A stretch of DNA of 47,025 nt, taken from positions 1-47,025 of the forward strand of contig JAFDET010000001.1 in the NCBI GenBank assembly GCA_019310195.1, written 5' to 3'. The DNA comes from Deltaproteobacteria bacterium. Lineage in GTDB: Bacteria > Myxococcota_A > UBA9160 > JAFDET01. The notes under the pieces are model-generated. The model was not told the origin of the DNA, did no database searches, and saw nothing but the letters and a program-made list of their open reading frames with translations. The stretch's first letter is position 1. The number at the start of each line of letters is the position of its first letter. This document shows positions 7,672 to 16,807 of the stretch, piece after piece. A program made the translations under genes and the position numbers.

Positions 7672-8748
7672 ATGGCGCTGACGGCGGACAAGTTCGAGCA
7701 GCTGATCTCCCATTCCACCGACATCGTGGTCGCCACCGACCGCAAGGGGACCGTCGTCTACTACAACGACGGAGCCAAGCGCAGCCTGGGCTACCGCTCC
7801 GACGAGGTGATGGGGCGCTTCGTCGCCCAGGTCTACCCGAGCCTGGAGGAGGCGAAGCGCGTGAAGCGCGCGATGCTGGCCGAGGGTCACGGCGGGCCCG
7901 GGCGCATCGACTCCTTCCAGACCACCTTCCTCACCAAGGAACGCCAGCAGATCCCGGTCGCCATCTCCGGTGTGGTGCTGTTCGACGAGGACGGGGAGGA
8001 GGACGGCACGATCGGGTTCGCCAAGGATCTGCGGGAGATCCTGCAGAAGGATCAGCTCGCCACCCTGGGCGAAGTGGCGGTGGGGCTGTCCCACGAGATC
8101 AACAACCCGCTCAGCGTGATTCTCAACCAGACCGAGCTCCTGGAGCGGGACCTGATGCGGCTGGCCGACGAAGCGGACGCCTCGGTGGAGCTGGAGCGCG
8201 TGGACGCGATCCGGCGCGAGATCGCGCGCATCGCCGAGATCCTCCAGCGCCTGGGCGAGATGGTCGAGCACGAGAACTACGAGACGGTCGACTACATCGG
8301 TCCGGCGCGCATGATCGACCTGCGTCGGCGTTGGGAAGGCAAGAGCGACGATCGACTGCGCGGTCTGCGTGTCCTGGTGGTGGACGACGACCAGGGAATC
8401 CTGCGCACGCTGTCGGAGATTCTCGAAGCGGACGGCTGCGTGGTGAACACGGCGCAGGACGGCAAGGAGGCGCTGGACCGGGTGGAGGAGAGCCCGGTGG
8501 ACGTGGTCGTGACCGACGTGGTGATGCCGCGCGTGGACGGCTACGAGCTGTATACGGCGCTGCACCGGCTGCACCCGGAGCTTCCCGTGTTGATGATGAC
8601 GGCCTTCACCTACGACAAGGATCACATCATCAAGCGCAGCCGGCTGCGCGGCCTGTCCACCGTCATCTTCAAGAAGCCGGTCGACCCGGCCCGGCTGCGC
8701 AAGGCGATCCTCGAGGCGGTCTACTCCGCGCAGCCCGACGACTCATAG
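7672..8748 (+). CDS. PAS-DHp-REC protein lacking the kinase ATPase domain
   Basis: 358 residues. A PAS domain occupies ~6-122 (DIVVATDRKGTVVYYNDGA). A histidine-kinase dimerisation helix pair follows, with H141 in an intact H-box (LSHEINNPLSV). A receiver domain spans 232-352: D238-D240, phospho-acceptor D282 (VVTDVVMPRVDG), T310 and K334. Only about 30 residues separate the DHp helices from the receiver, so the HATPase_c domain with its N, G1 and G2 boxes is absent. There is no break in the frame. It cannot autophosphorylate alone; it may relay phosphate or sense redox or ligand through PAS. It starts 30 nt after trxB and overlaps the 3' end of comF, on the other strand, by 6 nt. Confidence 0.9.
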   Translation: MALTADKFEQLISHSTDIVVATDRKGTVVYYNDGAKRSLGYRSDEVMGRFVAQVYPSLEEAKRVKRAMLAEGHGGPGRIDSFQTTFLTKERQQIPVAISGVVLFDEDGEEDGTIGFAKDLREILQKDQLATLGEVAVGLSHEINNPLSVILNQTELLERDLMRLADEADASVELERVDAIRREIARIAEILQRLGEMVEHENYETVDYIGPARMIDLRRRWEGKSDDRLRGLRVLVVDDDQGILRTLSEILEADGCVVNTAQDGKEALDRVEESPVDVVVTDVVMPRVDGYELYTALHRLHPELPVLMMTAFTYDKDHIIKRSRLRGLSTVIFKKPVDPARLRKAILEAVYSAQPDDS

Positions 8749-9402
8749 GGTTCGCGCGGCGCAGACGCCCACCACCCGCTGCGCGCCGGCTCGGCGCAAG
8801 GCACGGGCCGCCGCCGCCAGCGTGCTGCCGGTCGTCGTAACGTCGTCTACCAGGGCTACGCAGCCGGCCACCGGGCCCGACGCCCGGAATGCGTTCCGAA
8901 CGTTGGCCTGCCGCGCCGCCCGCCCCAGACCGCGCTGGCTCGGGGTGTCGCGCACGCGCAGCAGGGCGCCTCTCGCCAGCGGCGCGTCCAGGGTCCGGGC
9001 CACCTCCCGGGCCAGCAGCCCCGCCGGATGGAAGCCTCGCGCGCGTAGGCGGTGCGGGTGCTGGGGCACCGGAACCACGCGGTCCGGCGCGTCGTCCAGG
9101 CCGGCGGCTGCCTCGCGGATCAGGGCGAATGCCACCGCTTCGGCTCCCGGGTCGAAGCCCGTCAGGCCCGGGCGGGGATCCTTGAAGCGGCGGATCCACG
9201 ACTCGAAGTCGCCCGTGTATGCGGCTCCCGCCAGGCAGTCGGCCAAGGGCGCAGGCGGGTGCGGATCGCGGGGCGGAATCAGGCGGGGCAGCCGCGCGTC
9301 ACAGGCGTCGCACAGAACGGCGTCGCGGGGAATCCCTGCGGCGCAGCCGGCACACGCTCCCGGGAGGAAGAACTCGAGCAGGTCCGAAAGCAGACGCCGC
9401 AA
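8743..9402 (-). CDS. comF: ComF-family phosphoribosyltransferase-like protein
   Basis: 219 residues from a TTG start with GGGGAG about 8 nt upstream. The N-terminus has two CxxC pairs (CAGC, CDAC) forming the ComF zinc ribbon. The C-terminal half is a type I phosphoribosyltransferase fold with the PRPP-loop motif VALVDDVTTTGST and the preceding RxxGFxPA region. ComF proteins are linked to DNA uptake and processing of incoming single strands in naturally competent bacteria, but occur widely in others; its substrate is uncertain. It is the last gene of the minus-strand run, 43 nt after the HtrA-like gene. Its 3' end overlaps the convergent PAS-DHp-REC gene by 6 nt. Confidence 0.9.
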   Translation of the reverse strand: MRRLLSDLLEFFLPGACAGCAAGIPRDAVLCDACDARLPRLIPPRDPHPPAPLADCLAGAAYTGDFESWIRRFKDPRPGLTGFDPGAEAVAFALIREAAAGLDDAPDRVVPVPQHPHRLRARGFHPAGLLAREVARTLDAPLARGALLRVRDTPSQRGLGRAARQANVRNAFRASGPVAGCVALVDDVTTTGSTLAAAARALRRAGAQRVVGVCAARTL

Positions 9403-9445
9403 CGGCAGCTCCCCGGGACCGGGGATACAGCAACCCTAGCTCGAG

Positions 9446-12265
9446 CTAGCGCTCGATGCGCTCCCAACCATCCGGGCCGTGCCGCAGCTCGGCGGGGGGC
9501 CAGTAGCGGAGGTCCAGCTTGAGGGTGATGACGTCGGTCCTGCCCTCGAGGTTCAGCGTGCGCAGCCGGACGGAGTCGCGGTCGCGCCTCTCGCCCACGG
9601 CCGCCAGGAAGGCGTCCAGGTCCGGCGTGGGCTTGCCGTCGGCCGCCACGATGCGGCGGGTGGCGCCCAGGCCGTAGCGGTGCGCGGGAGAACCCCACGC
9701 GTACCACGACACGTAGAGGCCTTCCCGCGGCAGGCCGCGCTGGGCCGCGACGGCGCGGTGCGGGACCTGGAGCAGCGCGCCCGCCCACAGCAGGGCCCGC
9801 TGGGTGCCGTTTCCGTCCAAGGGGTCGGTGGGCACGCGAACCGTGATCTCCTCCCCGTCGCGCAGCAGCGCCAGCTCCACCTCGGGCCGGCTGGCCACAG
9901 CGCGCTCCATCTCGCGCACACGGGTCACCGGGGTGCCGTCGATGGCCAGGAGCAGGTCGCCCTCCTCCAGGATCTCCGAGGCGCGCACGTCGGCGGCCAC
10001 GCGGGCCACGTCGAGGACACGGCGTCGCTGCGGATCGTGGTCTTCCAGGATGCGGGCCGCCTCTTCCGAGAGGCCCCGCGTACGGGCGTCGGCCAGCGAG
10101 AGCGGGCGCAGCTCGGCGCCGATGGTCCGCCATTCGGGCAGCCGGCCTTCGCGCAGGGGGGCGATCACGTCGAGCAGCAGCTCCGACGGAATACCGGCAA
10201 AGAAGGCACGCGGTCCGTCGCTGCCCGGGGCGGCGAAAGAGGACCAGAGCGCTACCACCCGACCCCAGCGGTCCACCAGGGCACCGCCGACGCTCTTGGG
10301 TGCACGGGACAGCGCCACCAGCTCTACGTTCGTTTCGCGGAAGCGCGGCGGTGAGGGCGTGGGCAGAGACGCCACCTCCACCTGCGACACCCGAGCCTTC
10401 TCCGAGACCAGCTGCAGGGACGGGGTCAGGGCCACGAGCCACAGGTCGTCGCCGGGCTCCAGCTCTCGGGCGTGGACAGATGCGCTTCGCACCGGCGTCT
10501 CGCCCAGCAGCGCCGGGTCGTAGCGCAGCACCGCCAGGTTGTGCTCGGGGTGGATGTAGGCCAGCTGCGCCGGCACCTCGATGGACCCGGCGAAGGTCAA
10601 CGTGGCATCGCCCAGCGCTACGGGAACCGTATCGCGGTCCGTCAGCACGAGGCCGCGTTCGGCATCGATCACCACGCCGGCGCCCAGGTAGGAGTCGCCG
10701 CTGACGCCGTCCACGCGGAACGGGACGTGGAAGCGCACCACCGCGAGCGAGCGCGCCACCTTGCGCGTACGGCTATCGCCACCCGAACGGAAGCTGGTGG
10801 TCGAGGGCGGGGCCGCTTCGGGCGGGGGGGGCGGTGGCAGATCGACGCAGGGCCAGTTGCCGCTGGCGTCGTCGCGGGTGCAGCGGCGCATGCCGTTCCA
10901 GCGCCGATCGACGCGGACCACCCGCACCTCCTCGTTGCGCGCCATCTGGGCGCGGCGGAAGCGGACCGGGACCCGTGCGCCGTCGGGCAGCCCCGCCAGG
11001 GCCTCTTCCAGCACGTCGAGGGTCGGTGTGTCGGTGCCGCCGACGCGGGTGATGAGCGAGCGGCTCGGGATTCCGGCGCGCCGGAACATGTAGCCGCCAT
11101 GCGCCAGGTAGGCGCCTCGCACGGGCAGCCCGTAGTTTCGCGCCTGCTGATAGGAGAAGGGGTTGAGGACTGCGCCGCCCACCTCCAGGTAGCTATCCGG
11201 AGTGATCGCGTGCAGATCGCCCACCTCGAGCTGCAGCCGGTGGGGCTCGCCGCCGCGCTCCACCTCCAGGTCCAAGGTGCCGCCGACGCGTTGGTCGAGA
11301 GCGGACTCCAGGGGGAGGAACCCGGTGACCAAGGCTCCGGCCACGCGCACCAGCACGTCGCCGGGCTCCAGCGCACCGTCCGCCGGTCCGTCGGGAATCA
11401 CCTGGCCCACCACCAGCATGCCGATGGCCCCGGGATGGGCGCGCCGCACCTCGCCCTCGGTATCGGGACGCAGACCCAGGCGGCGCACCTCGTCGTACGG
11501 CTGGTGCTCGAAGATCGCTTGGAGCGTGCCCCGGGGCACCGGCTCGCCGCGGCGGACCAGCTCCAGGGCCCGCACCACCCGGTCGAGCGGCAAGTAGTAG
11601 CTCGATGCCGCGCGCTGCTTTCCGCCTGCATTGAGCGCCACCACGCGCCCGTCTTGATCGACCACCGGCGAGCCCGACGATCCGCCCGAGGTATTGGACG
11701 CGGCTTGAAAGTAGAAGGTGTTGAAGTCGCTGTAGCGACCCGGGCCGTAGTGGGGGGCCGCCCGATCCAGGCGGGCCAGGGTTCCCGCCAGGATGGAGAG
11801 CTTCTCACCGGCGTCGTTTCCGACCACGCGCACCTCGGCGCCGACGCGTACCTGGTCCGGGGCCAGCTCGAGCTGGGCGCGGCGCATGAAGTGGACGCGC
11901 GACGGGTCGTAGCGGAAGAAGCCGAAGTCGTGGACGGGATCCCGGTAGACCGCCCGGACGTCCACCTCTTCGTGGTTCTGGAAGACCGCCTCGGCCACCA
12001 CCGGTCCCGGGCTCACCACGTGCCGGTTGGTGAGGATGATGCCTTGCTCGGCGTCGACGACGAAGCCGGTGGCGGTGGCCGTGCCGGTGGCCTCGGTGTC
12101 GAAGGGCCGGGTCTCGCTGACCCGCAGCACGACGACGGCCGGCACGACCCGCTCCAGGACGCGCTCCCACGCCGCCGCCGAGGCCGGCTGGGCGGGCTGG
12201 GCCGGCTGGGCCGTTGCGGGGGCCGCGAGGAGCAGGCCGAGCAGACCGAAGAGAAGCTGCCTCAC
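9446..12265 (-). CDS. Tandem HtrA-like serine protease with PDZ domains (Nma111/DegP7-like)
   Basis: 939 residues. The start is GTG 12265, overlapping the rsfS stop as GTGA; residues 1-20 are a signal peptide (LLFGLLGLLLAAPATAQ). The first trypsin-like domain has H82 (TNRHVV), D113 (VHDFGF) and S197 (GGSSGSP). A PDZ domain (~280-345) and a PDZ-like segment (GGAVLNPFSYQQARNYGLP) follow, then a Pro-rich linker near 476-488. A second protease domain (~505-700) has lost the triad: Asp545 for His, Asn576 for Asp, Val659 for Ser. More PDZ-like sequence ends the protein. This active-plus-dead layout is known from fungal Nma111 and plant DegP7. It probably acts in the periplasm in protein quality control. 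The long frame upstream of 12265 is a shadow of rsfS. Confidence 0.88.
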   Translation of the reverse strand: MRQLLFGLLGLLLAAPATAQPAQPAQPASAAAWERVLERVVPAVVVLRVSETRPFDTEATGTATATGFVVDAEQGIILTNRHVVSPGPVVAEAVFQNHEEVDVRAVYRDPVHDFGFFRYDPSRVHFMRRAQLELAPDQVRVGAEVRVVGNDAGEKLSILAGTLARLDRAAPHYGPGRYSDFNTFYFQAASNTSGGSSGSPVVDQDGRVVALNAGGKQRAASSYYLPLDRVVRALELVRRGEPVPRGTLQAIFEHQPYDEVRRLGLRPDTEGEVRRAHPGAIGMLVVGQVIPDGPADGALEPGDVLVRVAGALVTGFLPLESALDQRVGGTLDLEVERGGEPHRLQLEVGDLHAITPDSYLEVGGAVLNPFSYQQARNYGLPVRGAYLAHGGYMFRRAGIPSRSLITRVGGTDTPTLDVLEEALAGLPDGARVPVRFRRAQMARNEEVRVVRVDRRWNGMRRCTRDDASGNWPCVDLPPPPPPEAAPPSTTSFRSGGDSRTRKVARSLAVVRFHVPFRVDGVSGDSYLGAGVVIDAERGLVLTDRDTVPVALGDATLTFAGSIEVPAQLAYIHPEHNLAVLRYDPALLGETPVRSASVHARELEPGDDLWLVALTPSLQLVSEKARVSQVEVASLPTPSPPRFRETNVELVALSRAPKSVGGALVDRWGRVVALWSSFAAPGSDGPRAFFAGIPSELLLDVIAPLREGRLPEWRTIGAELRPLSLADARTRGLSEEAARILEDHDPQRRRVLDVARVAADVRASEILEEGDLLLAIDGTPVTRVREMERAVASRPEVELALLRDGEEITVRVPTDPLDGNGTQRALLWAGALLQVPHRAVAAQRGLPREGLYVSWYAWGSPAHRYGLGATRRIVAADGKPTPDLDAFLAAVGERRDRDSVRLRTLNLEGRTDVITLKLDLRYWPPAELRHGPDGWERIER

Positions 12266-12612
12266 TCGCCGACCGCGACGCGGGCCGCGTCGCTCCACAG
12301 GCGCTCGAGGTCGTAGTGCTCGCGCACCTCGCACTGGAACAAGTGCACCACCAGGTCGCCCAGGTCGATCAGCACCCAGCGCCCCTCGTCGTACCCCTCG
12401 ATGCCCAGGGGCCGGTCGCCCAGCTCGCGCGCGCGCTCGACCACGGCGTCGGCGAGGGTCCGCACGTGCCGATCCGACGTGCCCGAGGCCAGGAGGAACC
12501 CGTCCGTGAAGGAGGAGACCTCGCGTACGTCGAGTGCGACCAGGTCTTCGCCCTTCCTGTCCAGGATGGCGTCGGCGAGGCTCCGCATGCGCTCCAACCG
12601 CTCTTCGCTCAA
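12262..12612 (-). CDS. rsfS: Ribosomal silencing factor RsfS
   Basis: 116 residues of the RsfS/Iojap family. It binds ribosomal protein L14 and blocks 30S-50S joining in starvation. Typical motifs are DVREVSSFTDGFLLASGTSDRHVRT (shown in part: SSFTDGFLLASGTSDRHV) and WVLIDLGDLVVHLF. The start is TTG 12612, overlapping the nadD stop as TTGA. A GGAGG sits 5-6 nt upstream inside the nadD end. The nadD-rsfS pairing is common in bacteria. Full length for the family. Confidence 0.95.
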   Translation of the reverse strand: MSEERLERMRSLADAILDRKGEDLVALDVREVSSFTDGFLLASGTSDRHVRTLADAVVERARELGDRPLGIEGYDEGRWVLIDLGDLVVHLFQCEVREHYDLERLWSDAARVAVGE

Positions 12613-13283
12613 GAACCCCTCCGATAGACACCGCTCCGCTCGATGGCCTCACGCACGGGGTCGGGAATGAGATAGCGCACGGAGCGCGCCTCGCGCAGCC
12701 GTGCGCGAATGTCCGAGGAGGAGATGTCCAGCGCCGTGATCTCGACCAGGTGTACCCGGGTTCCCGCGTCGCGGTGGACCGCCGAGCGCCCGTCGGGGGC
12801 CATCTCCAGCGCTTCCGCCAGAGGCGCGGGCAGCCACTCGGCCAGCGAGCCCTTGCGAACCGGGGGGCGCGTGAGCACGGCGAAGTCGGCCAGGGTCAGC
12901 AGCCGCTCGGGCTGGCGCCACGTGGCCATCTCGGCGAAGGCGTCCCGGCCCAGCAGGAAGCAGAGGGGCCCGATCCGGGCGTGAAGCTCCGGAAGCGTAT
13001 CCACCAGGTAGGAGGGCCCGCCCCGCTCCACCTCGATGGGGTCGGCCTGGAAGCGCGCGTTTCCCGCCACGGCCAGCCGCACCCACTCCAGGCGGTGATC
13101 CGCCGGTGCGATCGCGTCCGGGTCGGCCTCCTTGTGAGGCGGGCGCGCGCTGGGCACGAGGAGCACCCGTTCCAGGTCGAGGGCCTCGGCGGCCTCTTCG
13201 GCCGCGCGCAGGTGACCCAGATGGATGGGGTTGAAGGTTCCGCCGAAGACTCCGACGCGGGCGCATCCCCGGGTCCGATTCAT
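12609..13283 (-). CDS. nadD: Nicotinate-nucleotide adenylyltransferase
   Basis: 224 residues. It adenylates nicotinate mononucleotide in NAD synthesis. The nucleotidyltransferase motif GVFGGTFNPIHLGHL is at residues ~11-25, PPHK near 50, and the ISSSDIR signature near 190. The ATG at 13283 overlaps the proA stop as ATGA (13280-13283), giving translational coupling. A longer frame open upstream is a shadow of proA. Length and motifs are normal for the family. Confidence 0.96.
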   Translation of the reverse strand: MNRTRGCARVGVFGGTFNPIHLGHLRAAEEAAEALDLERVLLVPSARPPHKEADPDAIAPADHRLEWVRLAVAGNARFQADPIEVERGGPSYLVDTLPELHARIGPLCFLLGRDAFAEMATWRQPERLLTLADFAVLTRPPVRKGSLAEWLPAPLAEALEMAPDGRSAVHRDAGTRVHLVEITALDISSSDIRARLREARSVRYLIPDPVREAIERSGVYRRGS

Positions 13284-14536
13284 TCGCGAAGCTGTCCGTC
13301 CCCGAACAGCACGAACTTCCGGGTCGTGAGCCCCTCGAGCCCCATGGGCCCGTACCAGTGAAGCTTGGACGTGGAGATTCCGATCTCCGCCCCCAGGCCC
13401 AGCCGATAGCCGTCGGAGAATGCCGTGGAGCAGTTGACTCCCACGACGCAGGAGTCGAGCCGGCGCACGAACGCGTGGGCGCTCTCGTAGTCGCGGGTGA
13501 CGATGACTTCGGTGTGCTTGGAGCCGTAGCTTCGAATGTGCTCGATGGCGGCGTCCAATCCGGCGACGACGCGCACGGCCAGGATGGGTCCCAGGTACTC
13601 CTCGCTCCAGTCCGCTTCGTTGGCGGGGACCGCCTCGGAGAAGGTCTCGCAGGTAACGGGGCAGCCGCGGATCTCGACGCCCTCCTCGTGCAGCGCCTTG
13701 AGCACGTCGGGCAGCACGCTGTGCACGGCGTCCTGGTGCACGAGGAGCGTCTCGATCCCGTTGCACACCGCCATCTGACGGATCTTGGAGTCGAGCACGA
13801 TGGCGCGCGCCATTTCGGGGTCCGCGCTGGCGTCGAGGAACACGTGGGACACTCCCGCGTCGTGAGCCACCACGGGGATGGTCGACTCCTCGGTGCACTT
13901 GCGGATCAAGCCGGGACCGCCTCGGGGGATCAGGAGATCCACGTAGCGGTGCTGGCGCAGCAACGCGTCCACCGCGGCGCGGTCGCGTGTGGGAACCAGG
14001 GCCAGCGCGTCCTGCGGCAGGCCCACCTCGCCGGCCGCCTCGCGCAGGGCTTCGGCCAGGGCGCCGTTGGTGTTGAAGGCCTCGGAGCCGCCGCGCAGGA
14101 TCACCGCGTTGCCGGCCTTCACGCACAGGGCCGCCGCGTCCACGGTCACGTTGGGGCGGGACTCGTAGATGATCGCGATGACGCCCAGCGGGATGCGCAT
14201 GCGTCCCACCTGAAGTCCGTTGGGCCGCAGGCGGACATCGGTCATCTCGCCCACGGGATCCGGCAGCGCGGCCACGTCCCGCAGGCCCGCCAGCATGTCG
14301 TTCCACTTCTCGGCCAGGTCCAGGCGCTTGACCATGGGCTCGGACAAGCCCTTGTCCCGGGCCTCGCCCAGGTCCACGTGGTTGGCTTCCAGGATCGCGC
14401 TCTTGGAGGCTTCCAGTCGCGCGGCCGACGCCTCGAGCCAGCCGTCCTTCTCGCGTGAGGACAGCGCAGCCAAGGCGTGAGACGCCTCGCGGGCGCGACG
14501 CGCCAGCGCCTCGATATCGCGGGAGAGGTCGGTCAT
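13280..14536 (-). CDS. proA: Gamma-glutamyl phosphate reductase
   Basis: 418 residues, the standard length. It reduces gamma-glutamyl phosphate to glutamate semialdehyde in proline synthesis. Motifs include PLGVIAIIYESRPNVT, the LRGGSEAFNTN loop, and the catalytic Cys in RQMAVCNGIETLLV. The C-terminal KLHWYGPMGLEGLTT signature is present. ATG 14536 overlaps the proB stop as ATGA. Adjacent proB supplies the substrate, which is unstable, and the two enzymes usually work together. Confidence 0.97.
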   Translation of the reverse strand: MTDLSRDIEALARRAREASHALAALSSREKDGWLEASAARLEASKSAILEANHVDLGEARDKGLSEPMVKRLDLAEKWNDMLAGLRDVAALPDPVGEMTDVRLRPNGLQVGRMRIPLGVIAIIYESRPNVTVDAAALCVKAGNAVILRGGSEAFNTNGALAEALREAAGEVGLPQDALALVPTRDRAAVDALLRQHRYVDLLIPRGGPGLIRKCTEESTIPVVAHDAGVSHVFLDASADPEMARAIVLDSKIRQMAVCNGIETLLVHQDAVHSVLPDVLKALHEEGVEIRGCPVTCETFSEAVPANEADWSEEYLGPILAVRVVAGLDAAIEHIRSYGSKHTEVIVTRDYESAHAFVRRLDSCVVGVNCSTAFSDGYRLGLGAEIGISTSKLHWYGPMGLEGLTTRKFVLFGDGQLRE

Positions 14537-15687
14537 CGTTCGTCGCTCGCTTTCTGCGGAGGATCGAGTACGACGAGGCGGTCGCGATGGATCACCGCGT
14601 CCCCGTTCGAGTAGCCTAGCACCTGGACGATCTCGCGTGTCGACAGCCCCCGGATGCGCTCGATCTCGCCCGACGAGTAGGACGTCAGGCCGCGGGCCAG
14701 CTCGCGACCGCGGGAGTCTTCGCACGTCACCGGTTCGCCCACGTGGAAGCGGCCCGACACCGAGGCGATGCCGGCCGGCAGCAGGCTGCGGCCCTTCTCG
14801 CGCAACGCGCGCGCCGCACCGTCGTCCACCACGAGCCGGCCGCGCGGTCGCGCGGTGTGGGCCAGCCAGTGCTTGCGCCCGCGCAGGCGTGCACCGGGCA
14901 CAAAGAGCGTCCCGACGGGCTCGCCTTCCGCGACGGCCAGCAGCACGTTGCGCGTGCGTCCGTTGCACACCACCGTCGCCGCGCCGGCATTGCCGGCGGT
15001 GCGTGCCGCCTCCAGCTTGGTGATCATGCCGCCGCGGCCGAATGCGCGCGCCGAGCCGCCCGCGGCCTCGAGCACGCGTTCGTCGATGGACTCCACCACG
15101 TCGAATAGCGGCGGCTTGGGCCGGCCCGACACGGGTTTCTTCACGTGGAGCCCATCCACATCGGTCAGCAGCACCAACAGGTCGGCGTCCACCAGGTTGA
15201 CGACCGTGGCGGAGAGGTTGTCGTTGTCGCCGAAGCGGATCTCGTCGGTGGCGACGGTGTCGTTCTCGTTGACGATGGGGATGACGCCCATGCGCAGCAG
15301 GGTCGTCAGCGTATTGCGCGCGTTCAGGTAGCGTTCTCGGTCGTCGAGGCCGACCCGGGTGACCAACACCTGGCCCACGCTGCGACCGTGACGCGCGAAG
15401 CGCCGACGGTAGATTTCCACCAGATCGATCTGTCCCACGGCCGCAGCGGCCTGCTTCTCCGGGATGCTGCGGCCGGGCCGCTCGCGTCCCAGGGTGCGGC
15501 TGCCCAGGGCGACGGCTCCGGACGACACCACCACCACCTGACGCCCGTCGTCGGCCAGTGCGGAGACCTGGCGCGCCAGATCCGAGAAGGCGCGGGCGCG
15601 CACGTGGCCGTCTTCGGTCAGGACGCTGCTTCCGACCTTGACGACGATGCGCTTGGCGCGGCGGGCGGCAGCGCGCTGCGGGCTCAT
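14533..15687 (-). CDS. proB: Glutamate 5-kinase with C-terminal PUA domain
   Basis: 384 residues. It phosphorylates glutamate for proline synthesis. The amino-acid-kinase domain has IVVKVGSSVLTEDG near the N-terminus, NENDTVATDEIRFGDNDNLS (nucleotide and metal region, ~150-170) and the FGRGGM(I)TK segment. A PUA domain covers ~280-365. This is the long form, as in E. coli. ATG 15687 overlaps the obgE stop as ATGA. Feedback inhibition by proline is typical of the family. Confidence 0.97.
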   Translation of the reverse strand: MSPQRAAARRAKRIVVKVGSSVLTEDGHVRARAFSDLARQVSALADDGRQVVVVSSGAVALGSRTLGRERPGRSIPEKQAAAAVGQIDLVEIYRRRFARHGRSVGQVLVTRVGLDDRERYLNARNTLTTLLRMGVIPIVNENDTVATDEIRFGDNDNLSATVVNLVDADLLVLLTDVDGLHVKKPVSGRPKPPLFDVVESIDERVLEAAGGSARAFGRGGMITKLEAARTAGNAGAATVVCNGRTRNVLLAVAEGEPVGTLFVPGARLRGRKHWLAHTARPRGRLVVDDGAARALREKGRSLLPAGIASVSGRFHVGEPVTCEDSRGRELARGLTSYSSGEIERIRGLSTREIVQVLGYSNGDAVIHRDRLVVLDPPQKASDER

Positions 15688-16751
15688 GACGCCACCTCGT
15701 CGGATTCAGCCGCCTCGGCTGCAGCGGCTGCGTCGAGTGCGCCCAGCATGGTGCGCACCAGCTCCGGGACTCCTTCGCCGGTGGCGCCGGAGACGCACAG
15801 CACCTCGCGCCCGAGGGCGCGGAAGGCGTCCTCCAGAGGCTTCAGCTTTGCGCGCTCGGCTACCAGGTCGACCTTGGAGAGGATCACGATCTCGGGCCGC
15901 TCCAGCAGCGCGGGGTCGTAGGCGCCCAGCTCCCGGCGCAGGATTTCGTAGTCCGCCATCAGATCGGCGTTCTCCATCTCGCTGCGCGCCAGGTCCAGCA
16001 GGTGCACCAGGACTCGCGTGCGTTCCACGTGACGCAGGAAGCGGTCACCGAGGCCCGCGCCGTCGCTGGCTCCCTCGATCAGCCCAGGGATGTCGGCCAC
16101 CACGAAGCGGCGGTCGTCCACCTCGACGACGCCCAGCGACGGCACCAGGGTCGTGAAGGGGTAGGCGCCCACCCGCGGACGAGCCGCCGAGAGCCGACGG
16201 ATCAATGTGGACTTCCCGGCATTGGGAAAGCCCATGAGTCCCACGTCCGCCAGGAGCTTCAGCTCCAGACGCAGGCGTCGCGATTCGCCTGGCTTGGCCG
16301 GTGTGGCAAAGTCGGGCGCCTGGCGTGTGGGCGTTGCGAAGTTGGCGTTGCCGCGGCCGCCGCGGCCGCCGCGTGCCACCACCAGACGCGCGTCCGGCTC
16401 CGACAGGTCGGCGAGGGCCGCGGCGTCTTCGCCCGCGTCGGCGTCGTACACCATGGTTCCCACGGGCACCCGCAGGACCACGTGTTCGCCGGCCTTGCCG
16501 TGCTTGTTGGAGCCCTTTCCAGGCTCGCCGCGCGGGGCGCGGACCTCCGGGCGCACGCGGTGGTCGAGCAGGGTGGCCAGGTTGCGGTCCGCCACCAGCA
16601 CCACGTTGCCGCCGCGCCCACCGTCCCCGCCATCCGGCCCGCCCCGGGGCTCGAACTTCTCGCGTCGGAACGAGACGCACCCTTCGCCTCCCGCCCCGGC
16701 GCTGACCGAGACGGTGACCTCGTCGATGAAGGTGTCGGTGGGCTTGGGCAT
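15684..16751 (-). CDS. obgE: GTPase Obg (CgtA)
   Basis: 355 residues. The N-terminal glycine-rich Obg fold spans ~8-160 (VSAGAGGEGCVSFRREK and FEPRGGPDGGDGGRGG). The G domain has G1 GFPNAGKST at 174-182, DIPGLIEGA (G3) and SKVDL (G4). It binds GTP and takes part in 50S ribosome assembly and stress control. ATG 16751 lies 56 nt after rpmA. The order rplU-rpmA-obgE is widespread. There is no long acidic C-terminal tail. Confidence 0.97.
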   Translation of the reverse strand: MPKPTDTFIDEVTVSVSAGAGGEGCVSFRREKFEPRGGPDGGDGGRGGNVVLVADRNLATLLDHRVRPEVRAPRGEPGKGSNKHGKAGEHVVLRVPVGTMVYDADAGEDAAALADLSEPDARLVVARGGRGGRGNANFATPTRQAPDFATPAKPGESRRLRLELKLLADVGLMGFPNAGKSTLIRRLSAARPRVGAYPFTTLVPSLGVVEVDDRRFVVADIPGLIEGASDGAGLGDRFLRHVERTRVLVHLLDLARSEMENADLMADYEILRRELGAYDPALLERPEIVILSKVDLVAERAKLKPLEDAFRALGREVLCVSGATGEGVPELVRTMLGALDAAAAAEAAESDEVAS

Positions 16752-16807
16752 CCCGTGACCGTCCGCTGCGCAGACGTACGGGGGTATCGCCGCGCCGCGG
16801 TCCTCTC

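Noticed and set aside
4482..8625. Long minus-strand open frames of more than 600 residues
   Set aside because: They lie opposite well-recognised genes, are His/Arg/Val-rich and show no family motifs. Long antisense frames are usual at this GC content.
9436..9449. 14-bp perfect palindrome CTAGCTCGAGCTAG at the end of the protease gene
   Set aside because: Too short and without a T-run or second copy; it includes the stop codon and is probably chance.
9446..12652. A 1,068-residue minus-strand frame extending upstream of the protease
   Set aside because: The first ~129 residues are Arg/Gly/Pro shadow of rsfS; the GTG at 12265 gives a signal peptide and overlaps the rsfS stop.
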